A stretch of 64,000 nt of DNA from Planctomycetota bacterium (GTDB lineage: Bacteria; Planctomycetota; UBA1135; UBA2386), in contig JADLHO010000170.1 in assembly GCA_020848735.1 (NCBI GenBank), positions 16,201 through 80,200 on the forward strand, in the 5' to 3' direction. Positions 8,270 through 16,121 of this stretch are shown piece by piece (position 1 is the stretch's first letter; each line of letters starts with the position of its first letter). Both the position numbers and the translations under genes were made by a program. Below the pieces are notes generated by a model, which did no database searches, was not told where the DNA came from, and saw nothing but the letters and a program-made list of their open reading frames with translations.

Positions 8270-9517
8270 TCACGCCAGCACGCGCAGGAGCGGTGCGAAG
8301 CTCGTCGCCGGGACGTGCAGCGACGACGGCGCCAGATCCGCGGGGCGCCCTGCGGCGACCTGCGCGAGCACGCGCGCCGCGCCCTCGGTCTCCGCATGGG
8401 TGAAGCACCAGGCGGCGCCGCTGGTCTCCTCCACGATGCGCCACGCATCGCCGCGCTCGCCCAGGAAGAGCACCGGCCGCCTCGCCATCAGGTAGTCGTA
8501 GAGCTTGCCCGGAACGAAGATCTGGTCCGCCGGATCGGGGCTGTTGACCAGCAAGAGGGCGTCCATCGCCGCCATCGTGCGCAGCGCGTCGCCGTAACCC
8601 AGCAGGTCATGGCGCACGACGCGGACACGGACGGTCTCGGGCACCGCGGCGAGGTCCTCGTCGAGGAGACGCTTCGACTCGCCGCTGTCGCAGTAGACGT
8701 GGGCCGTGAGCTTCGCGAGCGCGTCGGGCGCGAGCCTCGCCATCGCATCCAGCACCGGGCGCATGCGTCGGCGCGGGAAGATCGTCCCGAAGAACCCGAG
8801 GTGGGCACCGGGGCCGAGCTGCACCCGGGGGCCGAGCTGCGCGATGCGATCTCCGAGCTCGTAGTCCGCGGTGTTGCGCATCAGCTCGACGCGCAGGCCC
8901 GCGATGTCCCCCATCGTCGTCCGGAACGACGCCAGGGCGTCCTCGGTGTTGAGGAAGAGGACGTCCGCCTTCGCGAGGATGCGCCGCTCCTTCGCGCTCA
9001 CCGCGCGCCGCAACCGCTCGCTCTTCGACTGACGCCAGGTGTTCCCCGAGAGCAGATCCCGGTAGTCGACGACGATGCGGATGCCGGGGCAGCGGCGGCG
9101 CAGGCGCGGCACGGCGGCGAGCTGCCCGTGCGGACCGCAGCAGAGCAGGACGGCATCGAGTCCCTCGCGACGGACGATCTCCGGAAGCTGCCGCCGCAGG
9201 CGACGCGCCCACTCGACGTGGCGATCGAAGACCGGCCAGAGATCGGGGAGCTTGAAGATCACCGTGCGGACGACCTTCTCGACGAAGCCGTTCGCGGTGC
9301 GATCGACGAGGTTGATGCCGCCGAGGCCGTGGACGACCACCGCGGGCGGGGTCACGGCCTCGAGCGTCGCGTCGCGCTTCTCGAGCGCCTTCGGGTCGAG
9401 CGTGACCCAGTGGACCGAGTGCCCGGCGCGCATCAGCTCACGGGTGAGGCGCAGGACGCGGTGGGATGCGACGGCGGGCTGCGGCGGCGCGAAGTAACTG
9501 ACGATCGCGATCTTCAC
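8270..9517 (-). CDS. Glycosyltransferase, GT4-like, surface polysaccharide
   Basis: I start this at GTG 9517, giving 415 residues beginning VKIAIVSYFAPPQPAVASHR, the typical N-terminus of bacterial GT4 enzymes of capsule and O-antigen loci. The frame extends further upstream, but that part is Arg/Ser-rich and overlaps the promoter side of the flippase gene. Motifs: DYRDL near 170, a conserved LGFFGTIFPRRRM strand near 260, and VPGKLYDYLMARRPVLFLG near 350, where the Lys/Tyr-Asp-Tyr region and downstream acids bind the sugar-nucleotide. It should transfer a sugar to a lipid-linked glycan at the inner face of the membrane. It is divergent from the flippase gene and convergent with wecB. Donor and acceptor are unknown. 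Confidence 0.8.
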   Translation of the reverse strand: MKIAIVSYFAPPQPAVASHRVLRLTRELMRAGHSVHWVTLDPKALEKRDATLEAVTPPAVVVHGLGGINLVDRTANGFVEKVVRTVIFKLPDLWPVFDRHVEWARRLRRQLPEIVRREGLDAVLLCCGPHGQLAAVPRLRRRCPGIRIVVDYRDLLSGNTWRQSKSERLRRAVSAKERRILAKADVLFLNTEDALASFRTTMGDIAGLRVELMRNTADYELGDRIAQLGPRVQLGPGAHLGFFGTIFPRRRMRPVLDAMARLAPDALAKLTAHVYCDSGESKRLLDEDLAAVPETVRVRVVRHDLLGYGDALRTMAAMDALLLVNSPDPADQIFVPGKLYDYLMARRPVLFLGERGDAWRIVEETSGAAWCFTHAETEGAARVLAQVAAGRPADLAPSSLHVPATSFAPLLRVLA

Positions 9518-9635
9518 GGCTACGGAAGGACCGATGACATGGCCGATCGAGGAATCACCTCGGCGCGAGGGGCAGGGATAGTAGCCTCGCGCCTGCGCGA
9601 CGCACCGAGCTCTTTCGGCGTCGCGACCCGGCCGC

Positions 9636-11156
9636 ATGAGCGCCCTCCGAACCTTCGCCCGCAACATCGTCAGCAACTGGGCCGGCGTGCTCGTCAACGC
9701 CGTCATCGCCTTCGAGCTGACGCCGTTCGTCGAGTCGCGGCTGGGCGGATCCGCCTGGGGCCTGTGGGGTCTCCTGATCTCCTGCACGGGCTACTACGGC
9801 CTGCTGGACCTCGGCATCCGCTCGGCGGTCGCACAGTACGTGACGCGCTACCTCGCGAAGGGCGATCACGACGGCGTCCGGCGCACGATCAACACGGCGC
9901 TGATGATCCTGCTCGCGGCCGCGCTGGCCCTCGTGCCGGTCATCCTGCTGGTCGCGTGGTTCGCGCCGTCGATCTTCACGATCCACGGCGTCGACGACGA
10001 CACCGCCCGCCTGCTCTTCGCGGTCGTCGGCGCGGGGGTCGCGATCAACCTGCCGCTGACGATCTTCCAGACGGCCACCTACGCGCGGCAGCGCTTCGAC
10101 CTCGCGCAGGGCATCGGCATCACGCAGCGGATCGTCGCCGCCGGTCTGACGGTCTGGGCCCTGCACGCGGGGTATGGGCTCGTCGGGATGTCGGTCATCC
10201 ACCTCGGCTGCAACCTCGGCGCCAACCTCGTCCACGTCCGGCTGTCCTACCGGCTGTTGCCCGGCCTCGCGCTGTCGCGGCACGCCTTCAGCCGCGACTC
10301 GATGCGCGAGCTGTTCGGCTTCAGCCTCTGGAACGTGCTGATCAACGCCGCGGACCAGGTGTCCGTGCATGCGAGTGCGCTGATCATCGCCATCGTGCTG
10401 TCCGACACGGCGCTCGCGCACTTCAACATGGGCGCGATCCTCGTGCCGTACGCGCTCCAGCTCGTGAACTCGATCGCGTGGACGCTGACCCCGCAGGCGA
10501 CCTCGCTCGATGCGCGTGGCGATCACGAGGCGACCCGCAACCTGTTCCTCGGCGGCACGCGCGCGATCGTCGCGTTCTCGGCGATCCTCATCGGCGGGAT
10601 CGCGATGCTCGGCGACGAGCTGCTGCAGCTCTGGGTCGACGCGAAGTACACCGACGGCAAGGACTACGTCTCGAGCGGCACCATCCTGGTGGTGCTGACC
10701 TTCGGGACGCTGTTCCGCGCGATCCCGACGACGGCGAAGCAGATCTGCTTCGGGCTGCGCGAGGTGCGCTTCCTGGCACGCGTCACCGCCTTCGAGGCGA
10801 GTGCCAACATCCTGCTCACCGTCGTGCTGGTCTGGCGGTACGGCATCCTCGGCGCGGCGATCGCGAACACCGCGTCGGTGGCGCTGACGCAGCTCTGGAT
10901 GATCCCGGCCTTCGTCGTGCGTCGGATCGGGGTGAGCTGGTTGGCTTCGCTCCGCGTGCTGTTCGCCGGCGGCATCGTGCTGGCGACCATCCCGGCGATC
11001 GATCTGCTCGCGGCGCAGGTCGTGGGCGCGGACACCTGGTCGGGCTTCCTCGTGCGCGTGGCGATGGTCGGCGTACCCGCGACCGCGCTCGCCCTCTTCG
11101 CGGGCACGACGCCGCAGGAGAAGGAGCGCCTGCTCCGCCGCTTCCGTCGGGCGTGA
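9636..11156 (+). CDS. Wzx-like polysaccharide flippase (MOP superfamily)
   Basis: The 506-residue protein is almost entirely hydrophobic, with roughly 12-14 membrane spans. The N-terminus (RNIVSNWAGVLVNAVIAF) followed by a GLWGLLIS segment is typical of the polysaccharide-transport branch of the MOP/MATE exporters. Such flippases move undecaprenyl-linked glycan units across the cytoplasmic membrane. The neighbours wecB and a glycosyltransferase fit this. A polymerase (Wzy) and ligase are not seen nearby, so the glycan system is only partly in this window. TAGCCT at 9582-9587 may be the -10 box, with a leader of about 40 nt. Confidence 0.85.
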   Translation: MSALRTFARNIVSNWAGVLVNAVIAFELTPFVESRLGGSAWGLWGLLISCTGYYGLLDLGIRSAVAQYVTRYLAKGDHDGVRRTINTALMILLAAALALVPVILLVAWFAPSIFTIHGVDDDTARLLFAVVGAGVAINLPLTIFQTATYARQRFDLAQGIGITQRIVAAGLTVWALHAGYGLVGMSVIHLGCNLGANLVHVRLSYRLLPGLALSRHAFSRDSMRELFGFSLWNVLINAADQVSVHASALIIAIVLSDTALAHFNMGAILVPYALQLVNSIAWTLTPQATSLDARGDHEATRNLFLGGTRAIVAFSAILIGGIAMLGDELLQLWVDAKYTDGKDYVSSGTILVVLTFGTLFRAIPTTAKQICFGLREVRFLARVTAFEASANILLTVVLVWRYGILGAAIANTASVALTQLWMIPAFVVRRIGVSWLASLRVLFAGGIVLATIPAIDLLAAQVVGADTWSGFLVRVAMVGVPATALALFAGTTPQEKERLLRRFRRA

Positions 11157-11184
11157 GGCGAGCGGTCGGTCAGCCGCGCTCGCC
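11157..11184. terminator. Inverted repeat between convergent flippase and yggS genes
   Basis: GGCGAGCG (11157-11164) and CGCTCGCC (11177-11184) form a perfect 8-bp stem with a 12-nt loop. The repeat starts at the stop codon of the flippase gene and overlaps the 3' end of yggS on the other strand, so it could terminate both. There is no T-tract. Confidence 0.4.
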
Positions 11185-11853
11185 GAAGATCGCGCTGCCG
11201 ACGCGCACCAGCGTCGAACCGGCGCCGATCGCGGCCTCGAGGTCGCCGCTCATCCCGAGGCTGAGGATCGGCAGGGGCATGCCGAGTCGGTCGGCGAGTC
11301 GGGTGTGCGCCTCCGCGACGGACGAGAAGACCGGCGACGGATCGCCGACCAGCGGCCCCATGGCCATCGTGCCGCGCAGGCGCAGCACGCCGCTGCGGAC
11401 CACCGCGTCGGCGAGGGCCGGCAACCCGGCGAGCGGACAACCGTGCTTGCTCGCCTCGCCGGTCGCGTCGGCCTGCACGAGCACGTCCAGCGTGCGGCCT
11501 CGCGCGGCGCAGAGCTCCGCGAGGCGCTCGACGAGCTTCTCGCGGTCCACGGAGTGCACGAGTGCGAGGTCCGGCACGTCGAGGAGCGCCGCGACCTTGT
11601 TGGTCTGGAGGCTGCCGATCATGTGCCAGCGGAGGCCGCGCCCCGCGAACGCCGCGGCCTTGGGCGCGAGCTCCTGTACGCGGTTCTCGCCGAACTCGAG
11701 CTGCCCCGCGGCAACTGCCTCCTGCACGGCCGCCGCGGGATGCGTCTTGCTGACGGCGAGCAGGGCCACCTGGGTGGGGTCACGGCCGACCCGCGCGCAG
11801 ACCTCGGCGATGCGCCGCCGCACCCCGGCGAGACGTTCGGCGATCGCGCTCAT
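11170..11853 (-). CDS. yggS: PLP homeostasis protein, YggS/PROSC family
   Basis: This 227-residue protein is the single-domain alanine-racemase-like fold that binds pyridoxal phosphate but has no known catalytic activity; it buffers PLP and affects amino-acid and keto-acid balance (known for the family). Lys36 in LLAVSKTH is the PLP lysine. FGENRVQE, WHMIGSLQTNK and the C-terminal LSMGMS-like segment (LSLGMSGD) plus RVGSAIFGERG are family signatures. Length is standard. It is the last gene of the prfB-purH-hypothetical-yggS operon (16 nt after the preceding gene). Confidence 0.93.
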   Translation of the reverse strand: MSAIAERLAGVRRRIAEVCARVGRDPTQVALLAVSKTHPAAAVQEAVAAGQLEFGENRVQELAPKAAAFAGRGLRWHMIGSLQTNKVAALLDVPDLALVHSVDREKLVERLAELCAARGRTLDVLVQADATGEASKHGCPLAGLPALADAVVRSGVLRLRGTMAMGPLVGDPSPVFSSVAEAHTRLADRLGMPLPILSLGMSGDLEAAIGAGSTLVRVGSAIFGERG

Positions 11854-11869
11854 CGTTCGCCCACGCCCC

Positions 11870-12229
11870 TCACTCGTCCCAGTGGGCGGTCAGCGGACCC
11901 GGGAAGAGCCGCCGGCCGCGCGCGAGCAGGAGCGCGCGGTCCTCGAAGTCGTGGAAGTTCGTGAGCAGGACATCGAAGACGTCGTACTCATCGACGAGTC
12001 CCGCCCAGGCCACGAGTGCCGCCTGCACGCGCGAGTCCCCGCGATGCCGTTCGCCGATCTCGCGGCAGACCTTGTTCACGAAGTTCCGCGACTCGTTGCG
12101 GAAGGTGTCGGGCTGCGCGGCCGCGGGATCGATGCCGAACGACTCGAGGAGCTCGTTGCGGTACTCGGTGCCGATCTGCGCGAGCGATGCGCCGAGGAGC
12201 ACGCTCTGCGAAGCCTCGTGGACGTTCAT
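11870..12229 (-). CDS. Hypothetical protein between purH and yggS
   Basis: I do not recognise this 119-residue protein. It has no signal peptide or membrane segment, is rich in Glu/Asp/Arg, and looks mostly helical (ASQSVLLGASLAQIGTEYR; RNESRNFVNKVCREIGERHR) with one aromatic, acidic region near residues 80-95 (DEYDVFDVLLTNFHDFED). GAGGACC precedes the ATG. It sits 12 nt after purH and 16 nt before yggS, so it is translated from the same message. The conserved housekeeping neighbours make it a real gene. The function is open. Confidence 0.7.
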   Translation of the reverse strand: MNVHEASQSVLLGASLAQIGTEYRNELLESFGIDPAAAQPDTFRNESRNFVNKVCREIGERHRGDSRVQAALVAWAGLVDEYDVFDVLLTNFHDFEDRALLLARGRRLFPGPLTAHWDE

Positions 12230-12241
12230 GCGCCGCGGTCC

Positions 12242-13825
12242 TCAGTGCCGGAAGTGCCGGACCCCGGTGAAGACCATCGCGATGCCGACGCGATCCGCCG
12301 CGGCGATGACCTCGTCGTCGCGCTTGCTGCCTCCGGGCTGGATCACGGCGCCGATGCCCGCGGCGAGGGCGGCCTCGAGACCGTCGGCGAAGGGGAAGAA
12401 CGCATCCGACGCGAGGACGGCGCCGCGGGACTGCGTGCCAGCCTTCTCCACCGCGATGCGCACGGAGTCGATACGGCTCATCTGGCCGGCGCCGACGCCG
12501 CAGGTCGCCAGCGCGCCGTCGTCGGTGCGTCGTGCGAGCACGATCGCGTTCGACTTCACGTGCTTGCAGACCCGCCAGGCGAACGCGAGGACCGCCGACT
12601 CCGCGCTGCTCGGCGGCCGCCGCGTGACCGTGACGAGGTCCTGGGACGACGCGGCGGGGGCATCGGAGTCCTGGACGAGGAATCCGCCCGAGACCATGCG
12701 CACGGTGGGAATCGAGCGCGTGTCGGGCAGCGTGCCGAGGTCGAGCACACGCACGTTGCGGCCCCACTTCGCCGCGCCGAGGGTCGCGATCGCGTCGGCT
12801 TCGATGCCGGGAGCGACGATCGCTTCGACGAAGGTGCCGCGCTCCACCATCGCCGCGGCCGTGCTCGCGCTCAGCGGGCGGTTCGTCGCGATGATCCCGC
12901 CGTAGGCGCTGACCGGGTCGGCGGCCAGCGCGGCGAGGAACGCGCCCGTGGGCGTCGGCGCCGTCGCCGTGCCGCACGGGTTGTTGTGCTTCACGATCAC
13001 GAAGGCCGGCTCCGCGAACTCGAGGGCGAGGCCCAGCGCCGCGTCGAGGTCGAGCAGGTTGTTGTAGCTGAGCTCCTTGCCGCCCAACTGCCGCGCGCGG
13101 GCGAGCGAGGCCCCGACCGCGTCGGGATCCGCGTAGAGCGCCGCGGACTGATGCGGGTTCTCGCCGTAGCGGAGGCCCTGCATGCGGGCACCCGCGAGCG
13201 CGAAGAACTCGCCGTAGCGCGCTTCGCCGGGTTCGTGCGCCCGTTCGTCGTCGAACCACCGCGCGATCGCGACGTCGTAGGCCGCGGTGTGCGCGAAGGC
13301 CTTGCCGGCGAGTCGCCGCAGGAGCGGCTTCGGCGAGGCCTGGGACTCCGCGCGGAGCGCGGCGAGCACCGACGGGTAGTCGGCCGGATCGACGACGACG
13401 GCCACCGACTCGTGGTTCTTCGCCGCGCTGCGCAGCATCGACGGCCCGCCGATGTCGATGTTCTCCACGATCTCGTCGCGCGTCACCCCGGGTCGCCGGA
13501 GCGTCTCGCGGAACCGGTAGAGATTCACCGCGACGACGTCGATGGGGTCGATCCCATGCGCGGCCATCGCCGCGCGGTCCTCCGCGCGATGACGGCGTGC
13601 CAGCAGGCCGCCGTGCACCTTCGGATGCAGCGTCTTCACGCGGCCGTCCATCATCTCGGGGAAGCCCGTGTAGCTCGCGACCTCGGTCGCCGGCACGCCG
13701 GCCTGCTCGAGCACGCGGAAGGTGCCGCCGGTCGAGAGGATCGAGAAGCCGAGCTCGACGAGCCCGCGCGCGAACTCGACCACGCCGGTCTTGTCCGTCA
13801 CGGAGATCAACGCGCGTCGCTGCAT
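12242..13825 (-). CDS. purH: Bifunctional AICAR formyltransferase / IMP cyclohydrolase
   Basis: PurH performs the last two steps of purine synthesis: transfer of a formyl group from 10-formyl-THF to AICAR, then ring closure to IMP. The 527-residue length is normal. The N-terminal MGS-like IMP cyclohydrolase domain (to about residue 190) shows ISVTDKTG, STGGTFR, and GRVKTLHPKVHGG. The formyltransferase part shows LRYGENPHQ, KELSYNNLLD, and the catalytic KHNNPCG; the chain ends in FTGVRHFRH. A GGGAGG Shine-Dalgarno lies just before the ATG, and the gene starts 17 nt after prfB, so it is an internal operon gene with leadered translation. Confidence 0.97.
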   Translation of the reverse strand: MQRRALISVTDKTGVVEFARGLVELGFSILSTGGTFRVLEQAGVPATEVASYTGFPEMMDGRVKTLHPKVHGGLLARRHRAEDRAAMAAHGIDPIDVVAVNLYRFRETLRRPGVTRDEIVENIDIGGPSMLRSAAKNHESVAVVVDPADYPSVLAALRAESQASPKPLLRRLAGKAFAHTAAYDVAIARWFDDERAHEPGEARYGEFFALAGARMQGLRYGENPHQSAALYADPDAVGASLARARQLGGKELSYNNLLDLDAALGLALEFAEPAFVIVKHNNPCGTATAPTPTGAFLAALAADPVSAYGGIIATNRPLSASTAAAMVERGTFVEAIVAPGIEADAIATLGAAKWGRNVRVLDLGTLPDTRSIPTVRMVSGGFLVQDSDAPAASSQDLVTVTRRPPSSAESAVLAFAWRVCKHVKSNAIVLARRTDDGALATCGVGAGQMSRIDSVRIAVEKAGTQSRGAVLASDAFFPFADGLEAALAAGIGAVIQPGGSKRDDEVIAAADRVGIAMVFTGVRHFRH

Positions 13826-13842
13826 GGTGTCGCCTCCCGCGC

Positions 13843-14947
13843 TCAGTCCTTGACCCGCACGCCCTTGAGCCAGGCCTCGATGAACTTGTCGAGGTCACCG
13901 CCGAGCACGCTGTCGACGTTCGAGGTCTCCACGCCCGTGCGCAGGTCCTTGACCATCTGGTAGGGCTGGAGGACGTAGCTGCGGATCTGGTTGCCCCAGC
14001 TGATGGCACCACGCTCGCCGTAGAACTTCGCGAGCTCCTCCTTCCGCTTCGCTTCCTCGAGCTGGTAGAGCTTGCTCTTCAGCACCTTCATCGCGAGGGC
14101 GCGGTTCTTGTGCTGGCTGCGCTCCTGCTGGCACGAGACCACGACCCCGGACGGGATGTGGGTGATGCGGATCGCGGACTCGGTCTTGTTGACGTGCTGA
14201 CCACCCGCACCGCTCGAGCGGAACGTGTCGACCCGCAGGTCCTTGTCGTCGATGACGATCTCGATGTCGTCGTCGAGCTCCGGGATGACCTCGAGCGAGG
14301 CGAACGAGGTCTGCCGGCGCGCCTGCCCATCGAAGGGCGAGATGCGCACGAGGCGGTGCACGCCCTGCTCGGCACGCAGTCGTCCGTAGGCGTAGGGTCC
14401 CTTGATGAGATAGGTCACCGAGCGGATGCCGGCTTCCTCACCGCGCTGGAAGTCCTGCTCCTCGACGTCGAAGCCGTGGTCCTCCGCCCAGTGGACGTAC
14501 ATCTTCGCGAGCATCTCGGCCCAGTCCTGGGCATCGATGCCACCGGCGCCGGGTGCGATCGTGATGATCGCGTTCTTGGCGTCATGCTCGCCGCTGAGCA
14601 TCACCTGGAACTCGAGGGCATCGAGCGTGTGCGTCATCTCGACCAGCAGCTTGTCGAGGTCCGAGACGACGCTGTCCGGGTCCTCCTCTCCGAGTTCGAG
14701 GACGACCTGCGCGTCCTCGGTCAGCTTCTGGACGCGATCGAGCGGGTCGACGATGGAGCCGAGCTTGCGCTTCTCCTGGACGGTGGCCTGGGCCGCCTCC
14801 TGACGGTCCCAGAAGCCCGGCTGACTCATCTTGTGGTCGATGCCACGGAGCTCACGGTGCTTGGCTTCGTAGTCAAAGACTCACCTTGAGCTGCTGCACG
14901 CGGCGTTCGATGTCGCGGATCTTCTGGCGGTGCCCGTCGAGGTTCAT
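13843..14947 (-). CDS. prfB: Peptide chain release factor 2, needs +1 frameshift
   Basis: RF2 ends translation at UGA and UAA. The gene is split: 24 codons from ATG 14947 run into an in-frame TGA (14875-14873), and the remaining 343 codons lie in the +1 frame. The coding path is complement(13843..14874, 14876..14947), giving 367 residues, close to the usual 365. After the shift the protein reads DYEAKHRELRGIDHKMSQPGFWD, as in other bacteria. SPF (203-205), which reads the stop codon, and GGQ (248-250), which triggers peptide release, are both intact. This is the known autoregulation of RF2: low RF2 favours the shift. It heads the operon with purH. A start at M40 would lose the conserved N-terminal helix. 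Confidence 0.96.
14872..14887 (-). promoter_or_regulatory. prfB: prfB programmed +1 frameshift site
   Basis: Reading on the minus strand: AAGGTG (14887-14882), AGT, CTT (14878-14876), TGA, C. The Shine-Dalgarno-like AAGGTG is 3 nt before the CTT slip codon, and the stop is TGA followed by C, a weak stop context. All parts match the classical E. coli element (SD, 3 nt, CTT TGA C). CTT re-pairs as TTT and reading goes on with GAC. Confidence 0.95.
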
Positions 14948-14954
14948 CGGGCGG

Positions 14955-14982
14955 AACGTAGCACGCGCCGGGTCGCGGACAA
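14955..14982 (-). promoter_or_regulatory. Probable leaderless promoter of the prfB operon
   Basis: On the minus strand TTGTCC (14982-14977), a 16-nt spacer, TACGTT (14960-14955), then only 7 nt to the prfB ATG. The transcript should begin at or within a base of the start codon. The rest of 14948-15255 upstream holds no gene that I can see. Confidence 0.55.
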
Positions 14983-15255
14983 ACGCCTCGATCTCCGGCT
15001 TCGATTTCGTCTCACTCACGAAGCTGCGCTGGCAACGCCTGCGCGCCCGCGGAGACCGCGAGTCGGGGTGAGGACCGCCGAAGCGAGTCGCCGAGCGAGC
15101 CGAGAATGCCCTTGTCGCGACGCGCTCGCGCGCTCGCTCGCTCCGGACCAGTCCGGGGCGGAACGGAACACTGGAGGGGGAAGCCGCGGCGGGGAGATTC
15201 GCCGACTTCGATCCTTTGCCTGCAGTCCTGCTGCGGTTTCCCTCCACCTTTCGCG

Positions 15256-16113
15256 CTAGCCGGCGACGTCGCGCGAGGCGACGCGGCGCGCGCTGACCGT
15301 GAGGCCGACCCACACGGCGATCCCGAGCGAGACGCCGACCTGCGAGACGAGCGCCGCAGCCGCGAGTCGTCCGCGCACCTCGAGCAGGGCCACGGTCGCC
15401 TCGCCGATCCCGAAGGCGAGGCCGAGCCAGAGCGCGAGCCAGAGCGCGAGGATCAGGGTCGTCCGCAGAGGCTGCGTCGCACAGCGCCAGAGCGCGACCG
15501 AGATGCCGACCAGCGCGGAGCGACGGCCGTTCGCCGCGAGCCAGGCCATCGCGACCTTGGCGACGAAGAGCAACGCGAGGAAGGCCGCGCCGCGACCGAG
15601 GTCGAACGCGTGCAGCAGGTGCAGCCAACGCACGGTGAACGGTCCGAGCTCGAAGGCGACGGCGCCGGGCTCGCGGTCGTAGAGCCAGCGATGCCGGAGC
15701 GCGTGGTCGGCGGCCTCGAGACCCCAGCCGAGCAGCAGGGCAAGCAACCCGAACACGACGAACACGCGCAGGTTGGTGAGGAACCCCGCCGCACCGGCGA
15801 TCAGGAACTGGCGGAACGGCCGCCGCCCGGTCACGCCGACGTAGCCGAGGATGCCGCCGGTGAAGAACACGCCGAGGATCAGCGCGAGGGCGAGCGAGGC
15901 CCCGAGTTCCACGGACAGGCCCGCGAGCAGCTCGCCGTCGGCGGGCAGGACCGTCGGCGATCGGAAGCGCGGCGCATGCGGCGCCGCCGCGTCGCCCGCC
16001 GCGAGCGCCGCCGCGACCGCGATCGCCGTGACGACGACCCAGAGACACGCGAGCACGCGCGGCGCGAGCAGCGCGGACCAGAGGGCGAGGGCGACGTCAC
16101 GGAAGGCGTTCAT
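15256..16113 (-). CDS. Multi-span membrane protein of unknown function
   Basis: The 285-residue product has about six hydrophobic spans: one after the N-terminus (VLACLWVVVTAIAVAAALAA), others at LGASLALALILGVFFTGGIL, LRVFVVFGLLALLLGWG, FLALLFVAKVAMAW, TLILALWLALWLGLAFG and VSLGIAVWVGLTV. I do not recognise a catalytic motif. The start ATG at 16113 follows the stop of the M1 peptidase gene by 8 nt, so it is cotranscribed with it and may form a membrane partner or a maturation factor (inference). Sequence upstream in the same frame is Arg-rich shadow of the peptidase gene. Confidence 0.7.
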   Translation of the reverse strand: MNAFRDVALALWSALLAPRVLACLWVVVTAIAVAAALAAGDAAAPHAPRFRSPTVLPADGELLAGLSVELGASLALALILGVFFTGGILGYVGVTGRRPFRQFLIAGAAGFLTNLRVFVVFGLLALLLGWGLEAADHALRHRWLYDREPGAVAFELGPFTVRWLHLLHAFDLGRGAAFLALLFVAKVAMAWLAANGRRSALVGISVALWRCATQPLRTTLILALWLALWLGLAFGIGEATVALLEVRGRLAAAALVSQVGVSLGIAVWVGLTVSARRVASRDVAG

Positions 16114-16121
16114 CGTCCGGT

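Noticed and set aside
8315..13963. A 5.6-kb open frame on the plus strand
   Set aside because: It runs antisense or out of frame across at least four well-supported genes (glycosyltransferase, flippase, yggS, purH) and translates to Arg/Ala/Asp-rich text without motifs; long open shadows are expected at this G+C content.
14948..15255. Possible small genes in the 308-nt gap upstream of prfB
   Set aside because: Frames there have no start-site support and continue as shadows; only a promoter can be supported.
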